DNA from: Schlesneria paludicola DSM 18645
Lineage (GTDB): Bacteria; Planctomycetota; Planctomycetia; Planctomycetales; Planctomycetaceae
DNA: 64,000 nt
Direction: 5' to 3'
Assembly (NCBI RefSeq): GCF_000255655.1
Contig: NZ_JH636435.1
Span: 1,227,683-1,291,682, forward strand
In this document: in pieces, positions 1 to 8,400 of the stretch
How the letters are laid out: each line of letters opens with the position of its first letter
Numbering within the stretch: position 1 is the first letter of the stretch
The notes under the pieces: model-generated
Told to the model about the DNA's origin: nothing
Database searches by the model: none
Seen by the model: only the letters and a program-made list of their open reading frames with translations
Translations under genes and position numbers: made by a program

Positions 1-2
1 CG

Positions 3-374
3 TTCTACATGGGTGTTGAATCCAAGCTGTCGTTTAATGACGTCGATAAACTGCTGACCGATCGCCTGGACCTCAAGCTGGGAAGCAGCGACCTCGTGGA
101 AAACATCTATCGTGGCGGCCGCGGAGGTGTCAAAGCCCGGCCCGAAGCCGCAGCACCACGAGATTTTCCAGGGACCGGCTGGACCTACTGGAAACTCGAC
201 CGTGGTTCGGAAGCGTGGCAGGCTGTTGAACGGACGCTCAATCTGGCCATTCGGTTCAATGAACGCCAGGTGATGGGTGACATTGATGGCGAACAGACCG
301 TCCAGATTCGAACGGATCAGGGAAGTCTGGTCGCGCTGTCGTTCGCGCTCTACGCCAAACCACAGTCGCCGTGA
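3..374 (+). CDS. tssK: Type VI secretion baseplate subunit TssK, C-terminal part (5' end outside window)
   Basis: The reading frame is open from base 3 and begins FYMGVES, which is internal to a protein, so the gene starts upstream of the window; about 124 C-terminal residues are present. The segment (FYMGVE, then KLLTDRLDLKLGSSDLVENI, then GWTYWKLDR and LNLAIRFNERQ) fits the C-terminal domain of TssK, the trimeric baseplate protein that links the T6SS baseplate to the TssL-TssM membrane complex. The next gene is tssL about 105 bp downstream on the same strand, the usual tssK-tssL order. The family call comes from motif recognition and synteny, without an alignment. Confidence 0.85.
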   Translation, partial: FYMGVESKLSFNDVDKLLTDRLDLKLGSSDLVENIYRGGRGGVKARPEAAAPRDFPGTGWTYWKLDRGSEAWQAVERTLNLAIRFNERQVMGDIDGEQTVQIRTDQGSLVALSFALYAKPQSP

Positions 375-479
375 TCGCAGTTGATCACCGCGACAATAAG
401 GGCCAAGGACTTCGCGACGGTATTCTTCCCCACGAACCAACGAGCCATGGCTCGCCCGAGTTCATCAACAGGCTGAGTC

Positions 480-1142
480 ATGACCCCTGAATTCGCGCAA
501 CCCGTCAATCGCATCTTCGATGCCGTCCTTGATCTGGTGGATCGAATCGAGCGGCACGAGCGACCAGACCTGGTCGAAGAAAAAACACTGATTCGCATGG
601 ATCTCGACGCGCTCACGGCGATGGCCAGCAACCGTCCGGGACAACGACTGGAAGATTTTGAGCTTATCCGGCGCGCATTGATCTACTGGATCGATGAAGT
701 TCTGACAATCGCCGATGCCGAATGGAAAAGCATGACGCTCGAGTTCGATTACTTTGGTGAGAAGAATCGCGCTTGGCGTTTCTACGAATACGGCGAACGC
801 GGGGCTCGAGTCAGCTCGTCTGACGTGATCGAAACCTGGTACCTCTGCCTGGTGTTGGGATTTGAAGGAGATATCGGCGAAGCCTTTCGCGAACATCTGC
901 ACTTGCCCATGCCCGGCGGGGCAGCCTCGTCCGCGGAGGCCCGTCAGAACTGGGCCGCGGAATTCTCGCGATTGATCCGCAAACCGACATCGACGGAACT
1001 CGCAGGTGAACCAATTTCTGGCGGGGTCGAGCCGTTAACAGGCGGAATCTGGCTGCAAACGATGACAGCATGCCTATTCGTCGTTGTGGTTGCATTCGTG
1101 GTGTTGCTGGCGATCTTTTTGAAGTTTCGGTCACAACAATAG
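480..1142 (+). CDS. tssL: Type VI secretion membrane protein TssL (DotU/IcmH family), short form
   Basis: A 220-residue protein of the DotU/TssL family. TssL is an inner-membrane component whose cytoplasmic hook domain contacts TssK and TssM. Residues 1-165 form the helical domain; the family-typical stretch RRALIYWIDEVL lies near residues 64-75, followed by the acidic/aromatic LEFDYFGEKNRAWRFYEY. A single membrane helix lies near residues 193-214, followed by a short basic tail, as in the C-tail-anchored form. There is no OmpA/peptidoglycan-binding extension after the helix, so this TssL is the non-anchoring type. The Shine-Dalgarno signal upstream of the ATG is weak. The next genes downstream are on the opposite strand. 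Confidence 0.9.
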   Translation: MTPEFAQPVNRIFDAVLDLVDRIERHERPDLVEEKTLIRMDLDALTAMASNRPGQRLEDFELIRRALIYWIDEVLTIADAEWKSMTLEFDYFGEKNRAWRFYEYGERGARVSSSDVIETWYLCLVLGFEGDIGEAFREHLHLPMPGGAASSAEARQNWAAEFSRLIRKPTSTELAGEPISGGVEPLTGGIWLQTMTACLFVVVVAFVVLLAIFLKFRSQQ

Positions 1143-1330
1143 CGGTAAAAATGCTTTCGACCGATTCGACTCGCGGCCGTCACGCGTGGATTCGGTAGAT
1201 CGAAACACTCGATGTGGTGATTCAAATGTGAAGCCCCCTGCGGAGGGCTGAAACTCATGATCTGCCGTCGATCCCCCCAACGATTTCGCGAGCGGGCGAC
1301 ATTATTTTCACGATCGTACGACCCTATCAA

Positions 1331-1373
1331 GCCATGATGCCGTTCGGGATTTCATCCGGAACGGCATCATGGC
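1331..1373. terminator. Bidirectional hairpin terminator between convergent tssL and a barrel protein gene
   Basis: A 15-bp perfect inverted repeat (GCCATGATGCCGTTC at 1331-1345 and its complement at 1359-1373) encloses a 13-nt loop in the convergent gap between tssL and the leftward gene ending at 1408. No strong T tract follows on either side. Its position and stem strength suggest a shared terminator. A weaker G/C hairpin lies at about 1232-1249. Confidence 0.6.
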
Positions 1374-1407
1374 ATTAACATTCGTCGTCACTGAATCGAC
1401 AGATCGA

Positions 1408-2943
1408 TCAGAACTGGACCCGACTGGCTCGGTTGACTCCACCGAAGTACCAGTTGAAGAGTACTCGGAATTCACCTGAGAACGCTTGATCGGTGCCTCC
1501 ACCGATCGGCACGACGTATCCAAGAAGGAGTGACTTATTCTGATCAAACATGATGTTCGATCCGATGACGCCGCTGAAGTTCTGAATTTGGCTCTGATAA
1601 GTGCCAGTATTCACTTCGGCACCATAGACGACGTCGGTGTGCTGAAGTGTCGAATTAAAATGCAGTTCCGAAATGAATGAGACTCGAGACAAACGAGCTG
1701 TTGGATCAGGCGCGGTATAGATCCAGTAACCCGTCCCAACACTTCCAAAAATGTACGTTGGATCGTTGAGAGACCCGTTCTTTTCAAGGGTACCGCCATT
1801 CGACGTCGCAACGGAATTGCCGTTGGCGGCGATATCCAATTGGAGCAAGGATTGTGCATACCAACGATCGTTCGGGGTATAGACTGCACCAGCGAATGGC
1901 AACACATGCCAGGCTTGATTGCGAATCAATCCCAGCGTGTTTCCCTGACTATCTGCGATCCGACCGTCGTTCGCGGTTGGCGCCGAGAAACCGACGCCCG
2001 TCGACAACGCGAATTGCTCGTCTTTGTACAACAGCGCTTTGAAGAATGTCGTCAGGTTGCCGAGTTCGTATTGATTGGTGTCGTACGATGGCATTCCTGA
2101 TCCATCGAGCGTCGTCGTCGAATTCAATGACACAGCCATGGGGACGCGCACTTCAACCGAAGCATTCCCGTTGAAGAACGTCTTTTCGATACCAGGCGTG
2201 ATCCGATTGACGGCCATTCCGCCCGGAACCAACTGAACGTTGGAGAAGTAGTTATAGCTGAGGAACACGCGGTCGCGTGGCAAAGGGCTGGTGTTTTCTG
2301 CAAGTTTCATAATGCCAGCCGAGTTGCCATTCGTGACCACGGCAGATCCGGCAGCATTCAGGAAGCCCAATGAACTGCCATTTGCCGTCATCATCGTTGG
2401 CAGACCACCAAAGTAGTCACCCATGAATGCAGGCACGTAGCTCATCGCCGTAGACGCTCCCTGACCAGCAGCGAGCGGGGTCACAGGCGGGGGCAGCTGA
2501 GATTGCTGTTGTGGTGAGAAGACGGAATTGGGATCGGACAGAGTTTGCGGTGCCGCCGGAATCGCTTGCGGGCTGACAGGCGACAGATCCGTGGCTGGTC
2601 CCATATTCCCTGAATTTGGGTCTACGATGCCGGAATTCGGGTTCAAGAGATTTGTGCAGTTCGGTGCACTCGGCGCACACTGTGTCGCGATTTGTGCTGA
2701 CGCAGGTGACAGTTGGCGATCGAAGACGTCGTCATCATTTGCCGCCGATGTCGCCATGGCAACTTGTTTGACGTCACTCCGAATGTCTTCCTGCGATTCC
2801 ACACGCACTGTTGCGCCAGACGTACGAAGCGTTGTCGAACGCAACTTCGATCCCGCTATTGCACTGGAATAATCACCAATCATCCCGGCGACAATCGCCA
2901 AGGGTAAAACTTTGGAAAAACCAGTTACTCGAAATGCCTTCAT
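1408..2943 (-). CDS. Secreted, probably outer-membrane beta-barrel protein of planctomycete type
   Basis: I chose the ATG at 2943 (MKAFRVTGF) rather than an in-frame ATG six codons upstream, because the AGGA of that upstream stretch is correctly spaced (9 nt) before it. The 511-residue product begins with a hydrophobic signal sequence, then a low-complexity Asn/Pro/Gln/Ser-rich linker to about residue 170. The C-terminal 300 residues have alternating polar/aromatic strands (for example FLSYNYFSNVQL, GTGYWIYTAP, EFRVLFNWYFGG) and end in an aromatic residue, as expected of an outer-membrane barrel. I do not recognise a named family beyond resemblance to planctomycete DUF6268-like barrels. It lies downstream of, and collinear with, the Cys-rich HEAT/YHS gene. 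A role in the T6SS is suggested only by location. Confidence 0.6.
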   Translation of the reverse strand: MKAFRVTGFSKVLPLAIVAGMIGDYSSAIAGSKLRSTTLRTSGATVRVESQEDIRSDVKQVAMATSAANDDDVFDRQLSPASAQIATQCAPSAPNCTNLLNPNSGIVDPNSGNMGPATDLSPVSPQAIPAAPQTLSDPNSVFSPQQQSQLPPPVTPLAAGQGASTAMSYVPAFMGDYFGGLPTMMTANGSSLGFLNAAGSAVVTNGNSAGIMKLAENTSPLPRDRVFLSYNYFSNVQLVPGGMAVNRITPGIEKTFFNGNASVEVRVPMAVSLNSTTTLDGSGMPSYDTNQYELGNLTTFFKALLYKDEQFALSTGVGFSAPTANDGRIADSQGNTLGLIRNQAWHVLPFAGAVYTPNDRWYAQSLLQLDIAANGNSVATSNGGTLEKNGSLNDPTYIFGSVGTGYWIYTAPDPTARLSRVSFISELHFNSTLQHTDVVYGAEVNTGTYQSQIQNFSGVIGSNIMFDQNKSLLLGYVVPIGGGTDQAFSGEFRVLFNWYFGGVNRASRVQF

Positions 2944-3194
2944 CGATATCGTTCCTTCCATTGCGAACGCAAATCACGCAAATGTCGGTGAATAAATTTG
3001 AGAGCAGCCCCAACGACCATGCCCAAAATGGTCCAGCAGAAATTCAACCAAAAGAGATCCGCGTACAGACGAAACTCTTAAGGGGCCCATCACTTCGAAC
3101 GCTCTTCCTTGAAACGTTCGACGATCATCATCCATTCATCGACGCAGTGATTGTGGACTGCGTTCGCATTCCATCCATGTATTACCTGGAGCGA

Positions 3195-4733
3195 CTATCG
3201 AGTTCCGGCGACGGTATTCAACTTCGGCTCGCTGCTTCGCAAGACATATCGAGCGGGATTACCCTTGAAAGTTTCCCAGTTGTCTTTGTTCTCGAAGAGG
3301 AAGAATTGACCTTCGAATTCTCGAAGCACCTCGCCATCCACCATCTTGTGGTTTGACAGCCAGCTGACAGGGTCGAGGCCGCCGTAGGCTAGCGCGAACT
3401 GTCTGGGTGCCTGATCAAACGCGGCCTTCGCCTCTGCACTCGAGAAGTAGTAGGTTCGCTCTTCGTAGACGGACGAAAAGCGTGGATCAACGGGTAGAAC
3501 TTGTCGCATCTTCAAGCCAACGATGCAGCGCCCTTTCAGGCCCGGGACGACTGGATACTCGGCGATCGGCGAAACGTGTTCATTCAATTCGGGAAATTCG
3601 GGTTCGGCCTGCACGGCCGCGACGGGAACCGCAACGGACTGTGCGAGCACAGATTGAGGCTGAACTGGAACATTCTGGACGGTCGTGGGTCTCGCCTTGG
3701 CGGGAACGGATTGCGGCACGACCGGTGCGGCAACGGTTTTCAACGCAGCCGAATTCGGAGCCACTTGTTTCGCTCTTGACTTCGGCCTTGGCGCAGACGT
3801 TGACGCGGATGCGTCAGGCTTCGCTTCAACGTCATCCTGCTTCTTTTCCGGTGCCACTTCGCCTTCATTCGAAGGCTCGACTTCGCCATCCATCCCTGAT
3901 TCATCAGTCGAGGGAATTGGTTCCAGAGCACCTTCAGGAAGCATGTAACCGTCGGAGTAGTTTTTGAAGAGGCACATCGCGTCTCTCGCGGCGTCGCGCA
4001 CTCGTTCCGATGGTTCCACCCAGCAGCATTCGTCGTCCTTTTCTGACGCGACTTTTGCCAGGGCTTTCATGACCTTCTCGTTGGAGCATCCACGGCAGCA
4101 GTCATATCGCTGCTCTTCTGATTCGCGATCACGATAGGCTTTCTTCGCTTCCTTCTTGGCGGGCCCCTTCGCTTCCTTGATCAGCAGGCGTTCGCCTTTC
4201 TTGGCATGACGTTCGGTCTCGCGAACAATCTGCTTGCGATTCGCGCACGTTTCGCACTCACAGACCGTGTTCATATTGCAACAGCCACGCGTCAGCATGT
4301 TGCGTAACGCCATCACGGCTTCGTAGCGAACAATCTCTGAGGGATCTTCGAGCATTGTTGCGATCAACATATCCTGAGCTTGAGGATACGTTACGCAATC
4401 CAATGTGCCCAGGTACTGAACCGCTTTCACACGATTGGGAACGTCCAATTGCACCGCGCGGATTCCGGCAGCCATGCCCTTGAGCGAGTCGGGTGGAGCC
4501 GCCGCGAACGGTGGCTTCAGCAGTGGGTCGGTGAGCCGGATCTTTTTCGCTAGTGCGATGGGCCGGGCCGTCAACCAGTCGGCGAAGGTGGGTTTAATAT
4601 CCGGACTAGTGAACGCCGGTGCTGGTGGAATGGGCGCCCCAGCGTGGACTGCACCACCAACAATCACGAGGGCATTCAGCGTCGTTGCAGAAATCTGCAG
4701 AAACCGGCGGCGCCGGAAGTTCTCGAAGACCAT
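3195..4733 (-). CDS. Exported Cys-rich HEAT-repeat protein with C-terminal tandem YHS-like domains
   Basis: A 512-residue protein whose N-terminus (RRRRFLQISATTLNALVIVG) resembles a twin-arginine signal. Residues about 80-145 look like HEAT-type helical repeats (DPSEIVRYEAVMALRNML). A Cys-rich stretch follows with CCNMNTVCECETC, CCRGC and CCWVE clusters separated by a very basic helix, then a long Ala/Pro/Val-rich low-complexity linker (about 270-395). The last 110 residues contain two YHS-like units: CIVGLKMRQVLPVDPRF...YYFSSAEAKAAF and GLDPVSWLSNHKMVDG...GQFFLFENKDNWETF. YHS-type domains often bind metals, and the Cys clusters could too, but that is inference. The start has AGGA 7 nt upstream of the ATG. 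Similar Cys-rich HEAT proteins are common in planctomycetes; function unknown. Confidence 0.6.
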   Translation of the reverse strand: MVFENFRRRRFLQISATTLNALVIVGGAVHAGAPIPPAPAFTSPDIKPTFADWLTARPIALAKKIRLTDPLLKPPFAAAPPDSLKGMAAGIRAVQLDVPNRVKAVQYLGTLDCVTYPQAQDMLIATMLEDPSEIVRYEAVMALRNMLTRGCCNMNTVCECETCANRKQIVRETERHAKKGERLLIKEAKGPAKKEAKKAYRDRESEEQRYDCCRGCSNEKVMKALAKVASEKDDECCWVEPSERVRDAARDAMCLFKNYSDGYMLPEGALEPIPSTDESGMDGEVEPSNEGEVAPEKKQDDVEAKPDASASTSAPRPKSRAKQVAPNSAALKTVAAPVVPQSVPAKARPTTVQNVPVQPQSVLAQSVAVPVAAVQAEPEFPELNEHVSPIAEYPVVPGLKGRCIVGLKMRQVLPVDPRFSSVYEERTYYFSSAEAKAAFDQAPRQFALAYGGLDPVSWLSNHKMVDGEVLREFEGQFFLFENKDNWETFKGNPARYVLRSSEPKLNTVAGTR

Positions 4734-5404
4734 GATTGCATCCTACGGGTGCCTTTGGAAAAGATCGCATTTTCAATTTCGGTAGTTTTGAGCACTCTCG
4801 AACGGATTTTAATTCTCCGTCGCACCATCTTGACTCACCCGCATTTCTCCGTGTTCGACCCGGCGCGACGTAGTGATTACTCCAACTGCGTAAATCGTTT
4901 TGATTAAGCGGGTCGCAAACACGTTTTTATCGGTCCAATTTAACGATCGTGGTACGGACGCGATCTGCTGCGGCTTTTCGTGCAATGGTTTCGGCGAAGG
5001 CTGCCGGAATACCCCTGAAACGTCAGAGAAACTGACGGCCCGCCCTGCGAACCAAAACCGCAATGGAATGACATCGGCCACCTGCAAAAACATGCGGCGT
5101 TCAGTACCTTTTCAGGACAACAACCCCGCACGCACACGAAAGACATCCCGCCTTAATCACGAACGCGATTCGCGTTCGAAATTGGGTCACCTCCAGGCGG
5201 ATTGCGACCGTATTCAATTCAAAGCCGATCACAAGTTCGCGTGATCTGGGAAAACCGTGAGGTTTGCTAGCAACTTTTTACTCGACCACCAGAAAACAGA
5301 GATGAGATCACGGAGTACCGTCGATCGTCGAAAGCATTCCCTCTTGTTGACAAACATCAAACTGACCGCATACTGGCCAATACCACACAGAAAGGAGCGA
5401 ACGC
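4734..5404. other. Divergent intergenic region, 671 bp
   Basis: This separates the leftward HEAT/YHS gene from the rightward WD40/caspase-like gene and must hold both promoters. Short open frames across it lack ribosome-binding sites and protein-like composition. Apart from the promoter candidate at 5347-5374, I see no repeat or RNA structure. Confidence 0.5.
5347..5374 (+). promoter_or_regulatory. Candidate sigma-70-type promoter of the WD40/caspase-like gene
   Basis: A perfect TTGACA lies at 5347-5352, then 16 nt, then CATACT at 5369-5374 (4 of 6 matches to TATAAT). Transcription would start near 5381 and the leader would contain the Shine-Dalgarno AAAGGAG just before the ATG at 5405. This is a pattern match only. 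Confidence 0.4.
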
Positions 5405-8400
5405 ATGTCACGAGTATTATTCAGTTTACTAATCGCCCTCCATCTGTGGACGTACCTCGGAAATTGCGCCCCGGCTCAGGATTCCGTCCTTCCTCCAGGA
5501 GACACTTCGCCCGTTCTTCGCCTCGAGACAAATGGACCACGAAGTTATGTCAGTGGTCTGGCGTTTAGCCCCGATGGTCAGCATTTGTACGCCACCGGCT
5601 GGGATAAGGCCGTTCAGGTCTGGAACCTGCAAAAAGATCACTATGCCTACAGTTCGGGAGCGACCCTTCGAGTTCCCACCGGTGCCGGCCCTTTCGGTGA
5701 ATTGAACGGATTGGCACTCTCGACCAATGGTGTTTGGCTCGCTGCCGCTGGACAGGGGCAACCGAGGGAAGTTCCCGGCGAACGGACATACGGATGGGTC
5801 TTGCCCGCCAGTAACATCAGCCAAATCTCGCAACTCGACAATGGCATGATCTATGTGTTCAACACGAAAACGCGTGAGACAAGACTGTTGAGGGGCCATC
5901 GTGGACCGGTTCAAGCATTGACCTTCGTACAGAACAGTCCCTTTGACGCACCACAACTGATCTCGGTCGCGGAAGAACATGCCGAAGGCTCGGGCGAAAC
6001 GCAATGCCGTGTGCGGTGCTGGGACATTTCAACCGGAAACGAGGTCGCCAGCCTGGGTGCGGTGCCCGCATTGGATGGGAAAACCTGGGGACCATTGCCG
6101 AGTTTGAAAGGATTTCGCCCTGGTCTGACAGCTTGGAGTAGCGGAAAAAATCTGAATCAAGCTCGAGTGGCACTCGCCTGGGGCGACGATCAATTTCGCG
6201 TCTGGGATGTCGAAACAGGACAAGTCGCCAGCGCAAGATCCAATCCGAACATTCTGACGGTGGTCCCTGTCACAAACGCATTCGACAAGCTATTGACGGG
6301 TGCGCACGCCGAGATGGGTGTTTGGACCATGCCACGCAGCGAAACCGGCCGCTTGGCATCCATTACACGTCAACAATTTGAGTCGGCACGGGTCGATTCG
6401 GTCAATGGCAAGAATCAAAATCTACCAAGTGCAGCCACGTTAATTCCTGGAACGAACGGGCAGCCGACGAGGGTCGCCTTTGTCGTCACTCGTTACCTTG
6501 AGAACGGTGGAGGCGAGTATCGACTACTCATCACGTCGGCCAAATCACCAATCGAATTGGTTAAAGAGGTCGAACTGCCCTGGCGCGGTGAAGTCCGCCA
6601 ACCGGCGATTGCCGCTTCGGCCGATGGAAAACGACTCGCGGTCTCGGGGAATCAGCGAAACGAAATTGAACTCTATCAGGTCGAAGATCTACTTCGCGGT
6701 CGAAACGTGCCGCAACAGACGCTGGGGAGCGTCGGCCTCGCCTTTCAAGAAGCCATGTTTGTCCGCTCGGGCGATGCCTGGGGACTCGGCCTGACCACAG
6801 TCCGCCGTGATCAAGCGGGGCATTTTCCCAAAGATGCACTCGTCTTCGACATCAATCAGCGTCGGATCGAACCCTCCACCGAAATGTGGCTTCCTGCAAT
6901 TACAACAATGCCGGGCTGGACGGCCGACGCCACCGTGCCCGGAAAACTCTCGATCAAGCGTGCAGACCTGCCGCCGATTGAGCTCGATTTAATCGATAAT
7001 CATACCGCGACAGGATATGCATTTTGTCCGCCCACACCGCATTGCCCGATCCCGCTCGTGGCGGTCGCCTCACATGTGCGCGGGCAGCCGCTGCTGCAAT
7101 TGTTCAATGGGGAAACAGGTGAAACTTTGAGGTGGTGTGTCGGCCACACCGAACGCATTCGCTCGCTGTCCTTCTCGGAAGATGGCCGCATGCTCGTCAC
7201 GGTCGGAAGCGATCGAACGGTCTGCGTCTGGACCACGACCGATCTTGCGGAACGAAATCTGGGCAAGCATGGCCGGTTGCCCGGTGTGACGGTTCACAAA
7301 ATCGACCGCAAGTTGTTTGTGACAAATGCCCCTCTCGGTTCGGCCCTGCAACGTGGTGACGAACTGGTTTCGGCGACCAACAACGGCGAAGTCGCCGAGA
7401 TCGAAACCGCCAAAGACTTCTACAAGTACGTGCTCGAGCGACGCCCGGGTGATACGGTTGAATTCACCGTTCGCCGTAAGGATGCCATGCACCCGATCGC
7501 CGTAAGCGTGGGGCAGGCGATCGACGAATCAAAACCGCTCTTCACACTCTTTGTTGTTCCCGGCGAAAAGAATCAAGACTGGGAATGGATCGGCTGGAGT
7601 CCGCTTGGAAATTTCGACACGCGAGGTGACCGCGTCGATCATTGGCTGGGTTGGCACTTCAACACGGGTGAACCTTTGCATCCCGCAAAGTTCGCCGCGA
7701 TCGGCGAGTACCGTGATGCGTTCTACCGACGCGACCTGTTGAAAACACTTTTCGAACACCAAAAGCTGCCGCCGGCACCTGTCATCCAGGAAGATCCCAA
7801 AGTCTCGATCTGGCTGCGGCGGAACGACGGCACTCCGCTCAGCACGGACTACGACGACGTGGCACAGATCGAAGCAAGCGATATGCGCGTGATTGCCGAC
7901 GTATCGGGGGTGGCCGATCGCCTGATCCAAAGCCTGACGGTCATTCTGGACGACGCAGACTCAATTTCGCTGACCCGAGTTGAGGGGGCATCGGAGTGGT
8001 CGGCCGACCTGTCTCACGTTCACTGGCAACGAGGCTTGCACCGCCTGACGGTCCGATTGAAGACTTCGAACAAAGAAGTGACCGCCGTCGAGAGAGCCCA
8101 TTTCCATCCTGCACCTCCCAAGATTGAGTGGGAGCCCAATCCCAAATGGCGACGTGAATTCGAGCCTGCCGAGGTGATGGTAAAAGCAAAGGTGATTCCT
8201 TCCACAGAGCCCGTCCGGGTCCAATTGTTGCTTCAGAGGCCCGGCGAAGCCGAACCGGAAATCGTCCAGAACTGGGAAACAAACGAACCTTTGGTCATCG
8301 AGAAAAAGATCGAAGTTGACCCTGGCGAAAATCGATTGGAACTCGTCACTTGGAATGCCACTGCCCCAGAAGATGTGGTCGCCGCGGAAACGGCGCGCGT

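Noticed and set aside
374..480. Possible half-copy of the inverted-repeat element before tssL (CAACAGGCTG)
   Set aside because: Only about 10 bases match and the core is absent.
4900..5244. 114-codon open frame in the divergent gap
   Set aside because: No ribosome-binding site; composition not protein-like.
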